A DNA stretch of 64,000 nucleotides, taken from Fidelibacterota bacterium. Its GTDB lineage: Bacteria > Fidelibacterota > Marinisomatia > SCGC-AAA003-L08 > D37C17. This document shows positions 17,981 through 29,362 of the stretch, piece after piece; positions within the stretch are counted from its first letter, which is position 1; each line of letters starts with the position of its first letter. Below the pieces are notes generated by a model, which was not told the origin of the DNA, did no database searches, and saw only the letters and a program-made list of their open reading frames with translations. The stretch covers positions 1-64,000 of the forward strand of contig PBEF01000003.1 of assembly GCA_002717625.1 (NCBI GenBank), given 5' to 3'. The position numbers and the translations under genes are program-made.

Positions 17981-18866
17981 TCGAGAAATGAACGGCGATT
18001 TAATTCGTCACCATGTTACAGATGCTCAAATATCAGAGAATAGTTTTTGGTATCCTATATCTGATTTTCTAAATAACATAGGACAAAAAGTAAGTTTTCT
18101 TCCTGACTGGATGAGTATTCCTTTCAGCAAACATGTGGCTATGCTCTGGGTAGCCGCAATTTTTACAATGGGCATTTCTCTATGGGCAACTCGAAGATAT
18201 AGAACAAATAAAGCGGCTCAACCAAAAGGAATTTCTCATATTTATGAGCTTTTATTAGAGTTTATTAAAAATGATATTATTATACCTAATATCGGTTTAA
18301 AAGATGCAAAAAGATGGACACCACTAGCCGCATCATTTTTTATTTTTATCTTAATGTGTAATTTTATTGGATTAATTCCATTTTTTGAAAAATTAGGTGG
18401 TGGTGGTGGTGCCACTCCAACTGGTAACTTTGGTGTTACTTTAGGGTTGGCAACAATTACATTTTTTGCAATTATTATTGCTGGAACCTTAAAACACGGC
18501 TTTATTGGACATTGGAAAAATATGATTCCTCATGGTGTGCCCGCTCCTGTACTTATTATATTAATCCCTATTGAAATTATAGGTATGTTTGTTAAGCCAA
18601 TGGCGTTAACCCTTAGATTAGGAGCAAATATGACTGCTGGGCATATTGGTATGCTGGCAATATTTGGTTTACCTTATTTAATAGGATCTCAAGGTGTTCC
18701 AAGTGAGGGACTTTTACCTCAACCATCATGGGGATTTGCAATAATTGCTGTGATGTTAAATGTTGGCGTTTTTTTCTTAGAAATTATTGTATCATTAGTA
18801 CAGGCTTATGTATTTACATTGCTATCATCAGTGTTTATTGGTATGGCAATTCATGCAGAACATTAA
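17967..18866 (+). CDS. atpB: ATP synthase F0 subunit a
   Basis: A 299-aa membrane protein that carries the proton half-channels facing the c ring. The segment MALTLRLGANMTAGH holds the essential Arg, and LVQAYVFTLLSSVFIGMA near the C-terminus holds the conserved Gln. A glycine-rich loop (about 144-149) lies between membrane segments. The start at 17967 overlaps the upstream gene; a second ATG at residue 8 (17988) is possible. Confidence 0.97.
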   Translation: MAGNNREMNGDLIRHHVTDAQISENSFWYPISDFLNNIGQKVSFLPDWMSIPFSKHVAMLWVAAIFTMGISLWATRRYRTNKAAQPKGISHIYELLLEFIKNDIIIPNIGLKDAKRWTPLAASFFIFILMCNFIGLIPFFEKLGGGGGATPTGNFGVTLGLATITFFAIIIAGTLKHGFIGHWKNMIPHGVPAPVLIILIPIEIIGMFVKPMALTLRLGANMTAGHIGMLAIFGLPYLIGSQGVPSEGLLPQPSWGFAIIAVMLNVGVFFLEIIVSLVQAYVFTLLSSVFIGMAIHAEH

Positions 18867-18890
18867 AATAAATATAAACAAGGAGATAAA

Positions 18891-19172
18891 ATGAATAAAA
18901 CAAAAAATACTATAATTGCTCTTATTCCATTTGCAGGAGAATGGGCGGCTGATGCAATGGCTGTAGGAAAACTAGCTGCTCCTTTTGGTGCAGGATTAGT
19001 TGTAATAGGTGCAGCAATTGGTATTGGAATGTTTGCTTCAGCTGCAGCTAATGCAACAGCTAGACAACCAGAAGCAGCTAACGATATTAGAAGTGCTGTA
19101 AATTTACCTTTATTCTTACTAGAAGGTGTTGCAATTATAGCGCTTGTTGTTTGCTTATTAGCATCATTCTAA
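18891..19172 (+). CDS. atpE: ATP synthase F0 subunit c
   Basis: A 93-aa hairpin protein that forms the rotating c ring. It has two membrane helices joined by the ARQPEA loop (57-62). The ion-carrying Glu is residue 78. It is followed by Gly, and position 45 is Ile where Na-binding rings have Gln; both point to a proton ring. An AAGGAG ribosome site lies just before the ATG, stronger than in most neighbours, as expected for a subunit needed in many copies. The N-terminal 30 residues are longer than in E. coli. Confidence 0.97.
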   Translation: MNKTKNTIIALIPFAGEWAADAMAVGKLAAPFGAGLVVIGAAIGIGMFASAAANATARQPEAANDIRSAVNLPLFLLEGVAIIALVVCLLASF

Positions 19173-19185
19173 TTGGTGATTTAAT

Positions 19186-19758
19186 ATGTATAAACATCTT
19201 ATCGTATTATCAACATCTATAGGCTTGTTGTTTAGTGGTGGAAGTGGTGGCTCTTGGATTGAAGATTGGCTGTATCCCGATACAGGTTTATTTTTCTGGG
19301 CAGTCATTACTTTTATAATTGTTTTTGTAGTATTGCGCTGGAAAGCCTGGGGACCATTAATGGATACATTGGAAGCTAGGGAAAAGCAAATTCAAGAATC
19401 ATTAAACAAAGCAGAAAAAATCATTAAAGACCAAGAAAAAAGTGCTCAAGATAATGAGGTGATATTAAATGAGGCCAGGCAAGAAGCTAAAAGCATTATT
19501 GCCCAAGCAAAAGATGCTGGAGAAAAGTTAAAATTGAGTTTAGAAGAAAATGGTCGCACTAAATATGATGAATTGCTATCTAATGCAACTGAAGAAATAA
19601 ATGCACAAAAACAAAAAGCGCTTGGAGAAATTAAAAATATGGTTTCTGAAATCGCTTTAAACGCATCAGAAAAAATTATTAAACGTAATTTAAACAATGA
19701 TGACAACAAAAAAATTATTGATGAGACCGTAGAAAAATTTCAAGAAAAGAATCAATAA
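19186..19758 (+). CDS. atpF: ATP synthase F0 subunit b
   Basis: A 190-aa stator subunit. One membrane segment (about 34-51) is followed by a long charged coiled coil (about 60-185). The stretch WKAWGPLMDTLEAREKQI after the membrane is typical of subunit b. It ends directly at the atpH start (no gap). The N-terminal 30 residues, with a GGSGG run, may form a short periplasmic part or a leader. Confidence 0.95.
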   Translation: MYKHLIVLSTSIGLLFSGGSGGSWIEDWLYPDTGLFFWAVITFIIVFVVLRWKAWGPLMDTLEAREKQIQESLNKAEKIIKDQEKSAQDNEVILNEARQEAKSIIAQAKDAGEKLKLSLEENGRTKYDELLSNATEEINAQKQKALGEIKNMVSEIALNASEKIIKRNLNNDDNKKIIDETVEKFQEKNQ

Positions 19759-20268
19759 ATGAATAAAATATCAACATATTCTAATACATTATTCAATATA
19801 GCAGAACAAAATGATTTATTGTCTAAAACAGCAAGCCAATTGTTGCAAATTAAATGTTTATATAAAACAGAACCTGATTTTAGACTGTTATGTGAATCAA
19901 AAAGAATAAAGCAAAGTGCTAAAAAAGATATATTAAATAATGTATTTGAATCCTTTGAACCTATTATTGTAGAATTTTTATATATTCTAATCAATCAAAA
20001 GTGTTCAAAGTATATTATTCAAATTGTTGATAAATTTCAAAAATTGGTAGATAAAAAACAGGTAGCACATAAAATTGAAATAATTACTGCTAACAAAATA
20101 GATGATCATGTTATACAAGAATTATCTCAAAAGCTTAATTGTAAACTAAGCATAACAATTGATGAAGCAATTATAGGTGGTATAAAATTAAGGCAAGGTA
20201 ATAAAATTTTTGACAACTCAATTGCTTTACAAATCAATAATCTAAAAAAAACTTTATATAATGTTTAA
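19759..20268 (+). CDS. atpH: ATP synthase F1 subunit delta
   Basis: A 169-aa protein that joins the b stalk to the top of F1. The sequence is poorly conserved, as usual, but the C-terminal [20 protein letters not shown] stretch matches the family (GG-x-x-(I/L)-x-x-G-x-x-x-x-D-x-S). It lies between atpF and atpA in the normal order. Length is close to the family average of about 175. Confidence 0.93.
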   Translation: MNKISTYSNTLFNIAEQNDLLSKTASQLLQIKCLYKTEPDFRLLCESKRIKQSAKKDILNNVFESFEPIIVEFLYILINQKCSKYIIQIVDKFQKLVDKKQVAHKIEIITANKIDDHVIQELSQKLNCKLSITIDEAIIGGIKLRQGNKIFDNSIALQINNLKKTLYNV

Positions 20269-20279
20269 TAGGAGCTAGA

Positions 20280-21800
20280 ATGGATTTTAAAACAGATGAA
20301 ATAGTATCAATATTAAAACAACAACTAGATAATCATAATGCTAATATAGATATTTCTGAAGTAGGAGAAATAACATATATTGGAGATGGGGTTGCAAGAG
20401 TAAGTGGATTAGAAAATGTAATGAGTTCTGAATTAGTTGAATTACCAAACGATGTATTTGGTATGGCGTTAAATCTTGAAGAAGATTCTGTGGGAATTGT
20501 ATTATTTGGTGATAGTAGCTTAGTAAAAGAAGGTGATATTGCAAAAAGAACTGGAAAAATAGTTGAAGTCCCAATTGGAGATGAATTATTAGGTAGGGTA
20601 GTTAACCCTCTTGGTCAGCCTATTGATGGAAAAGGCGCAATCACTTCAAATCATTCTTATCCTGTTGAAAGAAAAGCTGAAGGAGTAATGCAAAGGCAAC
20701 CTGTTGTTGAGCCACTACAAACTGGACTTAAAAGTATTGATAGCATGATTCCAATTGGTAGGGGACAAAGAGAATTAATCATTGGAGATAGACAAACAGG
20801 AAAAACGGCTATTGCAATAGATACTATTATTAATCAAAAAGAAAATTTTGCATCTAATAATCCAGTATATTGCATATATGTAGCTATAGGACAAAAAGCT
20901 TCTACTGTTGCAAGAGTAGTAACAGAATTAGAAAAAGCAGGAGCCATGGACTATACAACAGTCGTTGCAGCTAATGCTTCAGACCCTGCTCCTATGCAAT
21001 ATATTGCACCATATTCAGGGGCATCTATGGGAGAATTTTTCAGGGATAATGGCAAACATGCGCTAATTATATATGACGACTTATCAAAACAGGCAGCGGC
21101 ATACCGACAAATGTCTCTACTATTAAGACGTCCTCCTGGAAGAGAAGCTTATCCTGGAGATGTATTTTATCTTCATAGCAGATTATTAGAACGATCAAGC
21201 AAATTAAGTGAAGATTTAGGTGGAGGCTCTTTAACAGCTTTACCTATTATTGAAACACAAGAAGGTGATGTATCGGCATATATCCCAACTAATGTAATTT
21301 CTATTACAGATGGACAAATCTTTTTAGATACTGATATATTTAATTCAGGAATTCGTCCTGCTGTTGATGTGGGAATATCAGTCTCTAGGGTGGGTGGTGC
21401 AGCACAAACAAAAGCAATGAAATCAATTGCTGGAATGTTAAGATTAGATTTGGCACAATTTAGAGAATTAGAAGCCTTCGCTAAGTTCGGTTCGGATTTA
21501 GATGATGCAACACAAAAACAATTAACAAGAGGTAGAATAATGGTTGAAATATTAAAACAAAATCAATATGTGCCAATGTCAATTGAAAAACAAGTTGCTA
21601 TTATTTATGCTGGTTTAAACGGATATTTAGATACAATTTCATTAGATAAAATCTCACAATTTGAAACTGAATTTTTAGATAGTCTATCTATCAACAATCA
21701 AGCAATTTTAGATGAAATTAAAAACTCAGGAAAATTAGAAAAAAATAATGAAAATAATTTAAAACAAGCATTAGAAACTTTTGTCACAACCTTTAATTAA
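20280..21800 (+). CDS. atpA: ATP synthase F1 subunit alpha
   Basis: A 506-aa subunit with non-catalytic nucleotide sites. The P-loop GDRQTGKT lies at 169-176, and the [20 protein letters not shown] segment is typical. AGGAG stands 5 bases before the ATG. Length and domain order are normal. It follows atpH by 11 bases and precedes atpG by 2. Confidence 0.99.
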   Translation: MDFKTDEIVSILKQQLDNHNANIDISEVGEITYIGDGVARVSGLENVMSSELVELPNDVFGMALNLEEDSVGIVLFGDSSLVKEGDIAKRTGKIVEVPIGDELLGRVVNPLGQPIDGKGAITSNHSYPVERKAEGVMQRQPVVEPLQTGLKSIDSMIPIGRGQRELIIGDRQTGKTAIAIDTIINQKENFASNNPVYCIYVAIGQKASTVARVVTELEKAGAMDYTTVVAANASDPAPMQYIAPYSGASMGEFFRDNGKHALIIYDDLSKQAAAYRQMSLLLRRPPGREAYPGDVFYLHSRLLERSSKLSEDLGGGSLTALPIIETQEGDVSAYIPTNVISITDGQIFLDTDIFNSGIRPAVDVGISVSRVGGAAQTKAMKSIAGMLRLDLAQFRELEAFAKFGSDLDDATQKQLTRGRIMVEILKQNQYVPMSIEKQVAIIYAGLNGYLDTISLDKISQFETEFLDSLSINNQAILDEIKNSGKLEKNNENNLKQALETFVTTFN

Positions 21801-21802
21801 GC

Positions 21803-22672
21803 ATGGCCAATTTAAAAGAAATAAGATCAAGAATAAAGTCAGTTAAAAATATTCAAAAAGTTACCAAGGCTATGAAGATGGTTGCTGCTGCAAAATTAAG
21901 AAAATCACAAGAAAATATGGAGAAAGCACGTCCTTATGAAAACAGATTAAAGAAATTAATTTGTCATTTATCAAACAATTCATATGCACAAAATTTACCT
22001 TTATTAAAAACAAAGGACACAATCGAAACATTGGGGCTTGTAATAGTAACAGCAGATAGAGGTCTAGCAGCTTCATTTAATACTAATATTATTAAAAAAG
22101 CTGAAAAAGAAATTAATAATGCGGGCAAAGATAATGTTAAATTAATTTGCATTGGTAAAAAGGGTTATGAATATTTTCAAAAGCGTGGTTATAATGTGAT
22201 TTCTGAATATATAGACTTTTGGAATGAATTAACCTTTAATACGGCTATCAATATAGGAAATAATATTAAAGCTATCTTTTTATCTAATCAATGTGATGAA
22301 ATAAAAGTAATATTTAATTATTTTAAAAATGTCGCAACACAAGAAGTAATATTTGAATCGTTGCTCCCTATTAAACCAACTATTGATGATTCTCAGAATA
22401 ATACTTTTTCTGATGATATACTATTTGAACCTTCAAAAAAGGAAATTTTAAATTTATTAATCCCTAAACATCTCAATACGCAAATATGGAAATATTTATT
22501 AGAATCTTTTGCGAGCGAACAGGGAGCAAGAATGATAGCTATGGAAAATGCTACAGAAAATGCAGGAGATATGATTTCAGATTTAACATTAGAATTTAAC
22601 AAAGCTAGACAAACTGCTATTACCACAGAAATGCTAGAAATTGTTGGTGGAGCAGAAGCGTTATCAAATTAA
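21803..22672 (+). CDS. atpG: ATP synthase F1 subunit gamma
   Basis: A 289-aa central shaft. The N-terminal helix carries RIKSVKNIQKVTKAMKMVAAAKL, and the C-terminal helix ends with ITTEMLEIVGGAEAL; these two make the coiled-coil shaft that rotates inside the alpha-beta ring. The middle contains the TADRGLAASFN motif. Normal length and place. Confidence 0.98.
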   Translation: MANLKEIRSRIKSVKNIQKVTKAMKMVAAAKLRKSQENMEKARPYENRLKKLICHLSNNSYAQNLPLLKTKDTIETLGLVIVTADRGLAASFNTNIIKKAEKEINNAGKDNVKLICIGKKGYEYFQKRGYNVISEYIDFWNELTFNTAINIGNNIKAIFLSNQCDEIKVIFNYFKNVATQEVIFESLLPIKPTIDDSQNNTFSDDILFEPSKKEILNLLIPKHLNTQIWKYLLESFASEQGARMIAMENATENAGDMISDLTLEFNKARQTAITTEMLEIVGGAEALSN

Positions 22673-22686
22673 AGAAAGGATAATAA

Positions 22687-24071
<1,385 letters not shown>

Positions 24072-24072
<1 letters not shown>

Positions 24073-24482
24073 TGACTAAAAATTTTCATTTAGATATTAT
24101 TACTCCTACAAGTATTCAATCATTTGATGATATTTCCTATCTACGTCTTCCTGGAATAGATGGTTTAATTGGAATACAAGCCAATCATTCAAATGCAATT
24201 ATTGGATTAAATATTGGAGAAATTAAACTTACTCAAAATGGTAAAAATATTTTTTATGCTACGTCTGGTGGATTTGCTGATATTGCCAAAGAAGGAGTAC
24301 AATTATTATTAGAAACTGCAGAATCATCTAACCAAATTAATACAGAACGTGCTGAAAAGGCATTGCAGCGTGGTAAAGATAGATTGAATCATAAAGAAGG
24401 GGACTTAGATAGGGCTAATCAAGCAATTAAAAGAGCAACAAATAGACTGCAAATTGCACAGACCTTATCTACCAAAAAATAA
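24072..24482 (+). CDS. atpC: ATP synthase F1 subunit epsilon
   Basis: A 136-aa subunit with an N-terminal beta sandwich (LRLPGIDGLIGIQANHSNAI) and a C-terminal helical hairpin (about 95-133) that can act as a brake on ATP hydrolysis. It is the last gene of the operon and ends 2 bases before the convergent lipid kinase gene; no terminator hairpin is visible there. Confidence 0.96.
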
Positions 24483-24484
24483 TA

Positions 24485-25384
24485 TTAATAATAAATAGGT
24501 AACTTTTTAGGTATTACTGTTACCTCAACAGGAGTTTGATTTTTTACATCCCCATCAATATTCACAGCTTCATCCATTGTAGGCAATAATTTAATTTTAC
24601 GAATTTGCTCATATTGAACATATTCAGAGCGGATATGTGAACCACTGGATAATTTAGCAAGCAATTTAATTAATTGTAATCTAGTTGCCTTTTTATTTAC
24701 AAATACAATATCAATCAACCCATCATCTAATAAGGCATTTGGCGCAGCTTTCATACCTTTGCCTGTATGAATAGTATTTTGTATTAATAGAAAAATATAT
24801 TTATCTGTATAGATTTTATTATCCACTATTAATGTACAATCACGTTTTTTTAATTTTAAAATATAATATAAACTTGCAAAATCATATCTCATTTGGCCTA
24901 TAAAGCGTAATTTTTCAGCTAAAATCGCTATATCTGAAACCAATCCCCAGCCTAAAATATTAATAGAATACTCCAAATGATTGCTAAACTGTAAGGCCAT
25001 TACATCAATATATTTTACTCTATTATTTAATATGGGTTCTAATGCTGATATAGGTTCTAAATAATTTAAATCATGTAATACAGAATTACCAGTGCCCCCA
25101 GGAAGAAATCCAAATGTTGGCAAATAATCATCTTCTCTTAATAAAATGCCATTTAAAACTTCATTAATTGTACCATCTCCTCCTAATATTAAAATACTTT
25201 GATATAAAGCATTATCCATATTGCATACATGCTGCCTTGCATGATTTTTATACTTGGTATATAAAATATTAACATTTATATCATTATCATTTAAAATCTG
25301 AACAATTTTTTTAGCAAGTAATTTATTATTTTTAATACCGCTAATAGGATTAACAATAAATAATATATTATTATCTTTTAACAT
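24485..25384 (-). CDS. Diacylglycerol/lipid kinase family protein (YegS/BmrU/DgkB type)
   Basis: A 299-aa cytoplasmic lipid kinase. GGDGTINEVLNG at 68-79 and LPGGTGN at 94-100 are the nucleotide-binding motifs of the diacylglycerol kinase catalytic domain. The C-terminal half is the usual beta-sandwich with DGLIDIVFV and a late NIDGD motif. The substrate may be diacylglycerol or another lipid alcohol. It overlaps the DUF3108 gene by 14 bases and is the last of a group with waaA and the CMP-sugar genes. Confidence 0.88.
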   Translation of the reverse strand: MLKDNNILFIVNPISGIKNNKLLAKKIVQILNDNDINVNILYTKYKNHARQHVCNMDNALYQSILILGGDGTINEVLNGILLREDDYLPTFGFLPGGTGNSVLHDLNYLEPISALEPILNNRVKYIDVMALQFSNHLEYSINILGWGLVSDIAILAEKLRFIGQMRYDFASLYYILKLKKRDCTLIVDNKIYTDKYIFLLIQNTIHTGKGMKAAPNALLDDGLIDIVFVNKKATRLQLIKLLAKLSSGSHIRSEYVQYEQIRKIKLLPTMDEAVNIDGDVKNQTPVEVTVIPKKLPIYY

Positions 25385-26108
25385 AATCTTGTAAATTTAA
25401 TTCCATAATACCATGTTTCATCTTTTGTTGAATTTTTATAGGAATTTGGCTGCTGTCAGCTGTAAACCAAATTTGCATTTCACCCTGATGTTTTAATAAG
25501 GGTCCATCTCCTCGATGATGTGGGACTATTACAAAACAATCTGTTGATATATAGGGAGTACGTAAGCTTTCTATTTTTTTGACATATAAATCAATATCAC
25601 GTATTTTTTTCTTATTATAAGATTTAAAATTATATGTTTCTCCAACTTTTAAATTAAAATTTCGTAAATAATATATTATACTAAAAGGATCATATACAGG
25701 TCCATTAATAGATAAAAACAATTGATCTCCAGATTGCGTATAATTAATATCTTTAGTGTTTTGATAGAAAATCTGCTTTAAATCATAATTAACTTTAGCA
25801 GTATAAGCATCAATATATTTCCCTTGTTGTAATTTTTTAGTAGTAGTTATTAAAGAAAAATCCTTAGCATTTACAACAATGGTAGAAAAATGACGTAATT
25901 TATAAATTAAATCAACAATCTTGTTAGTTGAAGAGTTAACAGTTAAAATAATTTTCTGATTATCGTTTTGATTAGAAGTAGTTAAATTGATTTGCGTATT
26001 TCCAACTCTTAAATTTCTAAATTTAGTTTGATAAAGAAACTCTTCTACCTTTGAGAACAATAGGTTCAAAAACACAAAATAAAACATTAATAAGTATTTT
26101 ATTAACAT
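25371..26108 (-). CDS. DUF3108 domain protein, secreted
   Basis: A 245-aa protein with a signal peptide (about residues 1-19) and a single beta-rich DUF3108 domain. Features typical of the family are a first part with the pattern Y-x-A-K-V near the middle and the end segment with DSSQIPIKIQQKMKHG, where a charged strand pair closes the fold. Its function is unknown; it is thought to be periplasmic. Its place between waaA and a lipid kinase hints at envelope biogenesis. It overlaps waaA by 7 bases. Confidence 0.7.
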   Translation of the reverse strand: MLIKYLLMFYFVFLNLLFSKVEEFLYQTKFRNLRVGNTQINLTTSNQNDNQKIILTVNSSTNKIVDLIYKLRHFSTIVVNAKDFSLITTTKKLQQGKYIDAYTAKVNYDLKQIFYQNTKDINYTQSGDQLFLSINGPVYDPFSIIYYLRNFNLKVGETYNFKSYNKKKIRDIDLYVKKIESLRTPYISTDCFVIVPHHRGDGPLLKHQGEMQIWFTADSSQIPIKIQQKMKHGIMELNLQDYVKR

Positions 26109-27343
26109 ACAATTTCTTTTAAAATCATATTAGAGCTTTCTAAATCAAATAAATTATTACTTTTTTGATTAGAGCTAGATAATAAAAATGAATTCATATC
26201 TTGAATATCATAAATGATTTTTGAAAAACCTTGATTAATTAATAGTTTTGCTTCATCTAACATTTCAATATTAGGACCATGACCAATATAGCAATTATAA
26301 ATTGCTGGTTCTAATACAGAATGGACTCCTCTAGAAAATCCCCCTCCTATATATGCAATACAAGTATATTTATATAAATCAGCTAATATTCCTACAGTAT
26401 CAACAATAATGACTGAATTATTATTAAAAACTGCTTCAGAATAAATAGAATATTTAAATGTTAATTGATTTAGTTTATATTCCAATCTAGAAATTGTTTT
26501 ATGATCCGTCTCATGTGGAACAAAAATGATTTTTTTCTTTTGCTTTATTAAATCTTTTGTTCCTTTGGGAAAAATATTTTTTAAAGAGTCAAAAATTATA
26601 TTTTCATCATTAATATCAATGCTCCCAAATAATATAACTTCATCATTAGATAATATATCAGAAATGTGATAAAGATTCTGACTGGTTTCTTTTCTATAAA
26701 TAATTTGATCAAATCTCGAATCACGGCAAATAACAACCTTATTTTTCAATATGTTTAATTGATAGAGATTCTGTGCAATATAATTAGATGGAACAATAAT
26801 TTTATTACACTTATTAAATATATAGCGAGCTATAGATTGCATATACCATTTTAACCAAATAGAATTTTTATGAATATTGCCATTAATATAATAAATAGAA
26901 ATTTTAAAACTTTTTGCAATTACAATATGACCTGGCCAAATATCATGCCTTGTAATAATATATTTAGAAGGTTTTAATGTTAAAAAAAAAGTGATTGATA
27001 GCCATGGTAAATCAAAAGGATGATAACATATGACGTCATACAGAGAATTATCTTTTTCTTTATTAAAAATAGATGGAGATGTAAAAGATTGAATTATAAA
27101 ATATTTTTTCCTATCTATTAAACGTAATATAGGTTGTAATTGTTCATATTCTCCAACAGAAGCTGCATGAAATAATAAAACTTCTTTATTGTTTTTATTA
27201 ATGGAAATATATCGTTTAGCAGTTTTAAGATACTTATAAAATGAAAAATAATTAGTTTTTATTTTAACAGAAAAACAGGTCGCTAATAAAATTAATAACC
27301 AAAAAATAGGGCTTAATAAAACATATATTATATAAGATATCAT
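26102..27343 (-). CDS. waaA: 3-deoxy-D-manno-octulosonic acid (Kdo) transferase WaaA/KdtA
   Basis: A 413-aa GT30 transferase that adds Kdo (from CMP-Kdo) to lipid A. A membrane anchor lies at about 5-25. FHAASVGEYEQ (about 58-68) is the conserved N-terminal motif with the catalytic Glu. The C-terminal Rossmann half includes GGGFSRGVHSVLEPA, a sugar-nucleotide site. It is a mono-domain WaaA of normal length and sits directly after the KdsC-like phosphatase gene, sharing one base. Confidence 0.93.
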   Translation of the reverse strand: MISYIIYVLLSPIFWLLILLATCFSVKIKTNYFSFYKYLKTAKRYISINKNNKEVLLFHAASVGEYEQLQPILRLIDRKKYFIIQSFTSPSIFNKEKDNSLYDVICYHPFDLPWLSITFFLTLKPSKYIITRHDIWPGHIVIAKSFKISIYYINGNIHKNSIWLKWYMQSIARYIFNKCNKIIVPSNYIAQNLYQLNILKNKVVICRDSRFDQIIYRKETSQNLYHISDILSNDEVILFGSIDINDENIIFDSLKNIFPKGTKDLIKQKKKIIFVPHETDHKTISRLEYKLNQLTFKYSIYSEAVFNNNSVIIVDTVGILADLYKYTCIAYIGGGFSRGVHSVLEPAIYNCYIGHGPNIEMLDEAKLLINQGFSKIIYDIQDMNSFLLSSSNQKSNNLFDLESSNMILKEIVC

Positions 27344-27861
27344 TAATATCTAGGCTGAATATTATAAGCCCTAAAAATTAAATCGACTAATTCTCGAAAT
27401 GCTCCTTCACCACCAGCTTTATGGGTTATAAAGTCTGGTTGATAATAATTTAATATTGGAGTATTAGCAGGACTAGCTGATAATCCTGCAAATTGCAATG
27501 CTTCTAAATCATTTAAATCATCGCCAATATAAGCAATATTTTCAGGTTTTAAATTATATTTTTTCATTACATATGTTAAACGATTTAGTTTATCATGTTC
27601 ATTGGTATAAATCTCTTTAATGTGTAATTTTTCAGCTCGTTTATGTAAAATATCTAAATGTTCATATTCGCTCGTAATCATTGTAATGATAAAATTATTT
27701 TGTAACGCTAAACTAGCTCCTAAACCATCATATGTTGAAAAAGCCTTCATATATAAACCTGTTTCTGTATAATACATCTTACTATCAGTCCAAACACCAT
27801 CAACATCTGTGGCAATTAGTTTAATCTTTTTAGCTTTATTTAATATTTTTTGATTAATCAT
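27343..27861 (-). CDS. KdsC-like HAD phosphatase (Kdo-8-P or nonulosonate-9-P phosphatase)
   Basis: A 172-aa HAD phosphatase without a cap domain, as in KdsC tetramers. Motif I is DVDGVWTD at 19-26 (nucleophile Asp19, acid Asp21), and motif IV is GDDLND at 113-118. Motif II reads ITSE at 62-65, whereas classical KdsC has ITGR. That variant resembles phosphatases of the sialic-acid or Kdn pathway. It overlaps the NeuA-type gene by 4 bases. The substrate is either Kdo-8-phosphate or a related 8- or 9-carbon sugar acid phosphate. Confidence 0.8.
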   Translation of the reverse strand: MINQKILNKAKKIKLIATDVDGVWTDSKMYYTETGLYMKAFSTYDGLGASLALQNNFIITMITSEYEHLDILHKRAEKLHIKEIYTNEHDKLNRLTYVMKKYNLKPENIAYIGDDLNDLEALQFAGLSASPANTPILNYYQPDFITHKAGGEGAFRELVDLIFRAYNIQPRY

Positions 27862-28496
27862 AATAATTTTTTTATTAATTCTATATCATCATATGTATCA
27901 ATTTGGAAACTACGATACAATGGCATTTCGATATATCCCATTTTACCACCATAGCGCAATTTAGTTTTTAATAAATGCTCTCGTGTTGATATATAAAGAG
28001 CTCCATTTTCAACTAATAGTTCATCTTTTTCTTGCCGCATAGGGCGTTTTTTCATATCCCAATTATACGGTTTTAAATTTAAACTCCATCTTGGAATCCA
28101 ATGTTCCTTATAAACACTAAATAATGAATCATAATGATGTTCCTTCATTAAATCCAGGCCTATATTAATATCTTTAAATAAAACAAGGGGGGATGTAGGT
28201 TGCAAAAATACTAAAATATCAAAATCAATATTTTGGCTAAAATGCAATAATGCTGCTTCACTAGAAGCTGTATCTGTAGCTAAATTTGATGGGCGATCTA
28301 ATACTTGAGCTCCACAATCTAAAGCAATGTTTTTAATTTCTAGAGAGTCTGTAGACACCCATGTTTCATCTACGTTAGAGCATAAAGAGGCTTGTATGCT
28401 ATATTGAATTAAGGGTTTATTCTTAATCAACATAATATTTTTATTAGGTATACCTTTACTGCCCCCTCTGGCTAATATAACTGATACAATTTTCAT
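27858..28496 (-). CDS. NeuA-type CMP-sugar acid synthetase (acylneuraminate cytidylyltransferase family)
   Basis: A 212-aa cytidylyltransferase that should activate a 2-keto-3-deoxy sugar acid with CTP. The N-terminal motif ILARGGSKGIPNKN (7-20) is the NeuA/PseF signature. KdsB enzymes instead carry a PAR-x-x-S-x-R-(L/F)-P-x-K motif. Also seen are VSTDS (about 47-51) and DRPSNLATD. It lies upstream of the KdsC-like gene and waaA, where kdsB could be expected. It may make CMP-Kdo by a NeuA-type protein, or activate a nonulosonic acid. The gap upstream shows no clear promoter. Confidence 0.82.
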   Translation of the reverse strand: MKIVSVILARGGSKGIPNKNIMLIKNKPLIQYSIQASLCSNVDETWVSTDSLEIKNIALDCGAQVLDRPSNLATDTASSEAALLHFSQNIDFDILVFLQPTSPLVLFKDINIGLDLMKEHHYDSLFSVYKEHWIPRWSLNLKPYNWDMKKRPMRQEKDELLVENGALYISTREHLLKTKLRYGGKMGYIEMPLYRSFQIDTYDDIELIKKLL

Positions 28497-28573
28497 TTTA
28501 AAAGTTAATATTCATATGTAATATACTAGTAATATTAATTTAACCATATCATATATAAAGTAAATTATAACTG

Positions 28574-29362
28574 ATGATTAACTTGATTAAAAATTTAATT
28601 CAAACAAGCACCATTTGCATTAAGGCTAATATTCCCTTTTTTATTAGTTTAATTTTTTTACATATTCTAATTATGCTTAGTGTTATTTTAGGATTCAACT
28701 GGATTAATAACAATATAGAAATCTATTCATTTACATTAGGCCCAATATTGCTCAGAATATCATTGTTTTTATTAATTTTAGGACTTTGGACTGGATATTT
28801 TAAACTAATATTTAATTTAATTGATCAAAAAAATGATTCTATTTTTTCTATATTAAAATTCTTTTATTTATTGCCAAAAATTTTTGCAGTACGTGTACTA
28901 TCATATCTTACACTAGCTCCTGTATTTATATTTATTATTAATAAATTTCCATATGATGTCACCAAATATGGTACTAATATAGAATATTATCTAACTGACT
29001 TATCTAGTAATTTATCTAGTATATATACAGATGAAATTAGCAGAAATTTATATTTTTCTTATTTTAATTATACAGATTTAATAATTTTAACAGGTCTTGC
29101 AATATTACCACTCTTCTTTCTTGTCAAATTTTGGTTAGCTGAAATTCTAATTATTGATACTGAATGTAATATTAAACAATCACTATATATGAGTTTTTTA
29201 TTAACAAAACCAATATATCAGTTCGTAATTTTAAGCTTACTAATCAGTTTTATTAATGTATTTATGATAATATTTGGCTTTTTGTTTTTCACAATATCAT
29301 TAACACTAAGCTATATTATAATGTTTAATTATTATCGATTATTATTAAAAAATAAATCATAA
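28574..29362 (+). CDS. Integral membrane protein of unknown function
   Basis: A 262-aa protein with about six membrane segments (about 20-45, 50-70, 100-125, 155-180, 205-230 and 235-256) and a short basic end. I do not recognise the family. It is divergent from the NeuA-type gene and convergent with plsC, overlapping its end by 6 bases. It has no visible catalytic motif. Confidence 0.7.
   Translation: MINLIKNLIQTSTICIKANIPFFISLIFLHILIMLSVILGFNWINNNIEIYSFTLGPILLRISLFLLILGLWTGYFKLIFNLIDQKNDSIFSILKFFYLLPKIFAVRVLSYLTLAPVFIFIINKFPYDVTKYGTNIEYYLTDLSSNLSSIYTDEISRNLYFSYFNYTDLIILTGLAILPLFFLVKFWLAEILIIDTECNIKQSLYMSFLLTKPIYQFVILSLLISFINVFMIIFGFLFFTISLTLSYIIMFNYYRLLLKNKS

Noticed and set aside
18891-19172. 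A possible sodium-driven ATP synthase
   Set aside because: The c subunit lacks the Gln in helix 1 and the Ser or Thr after the ion-binding Glu, so a proton ring is the better reading.
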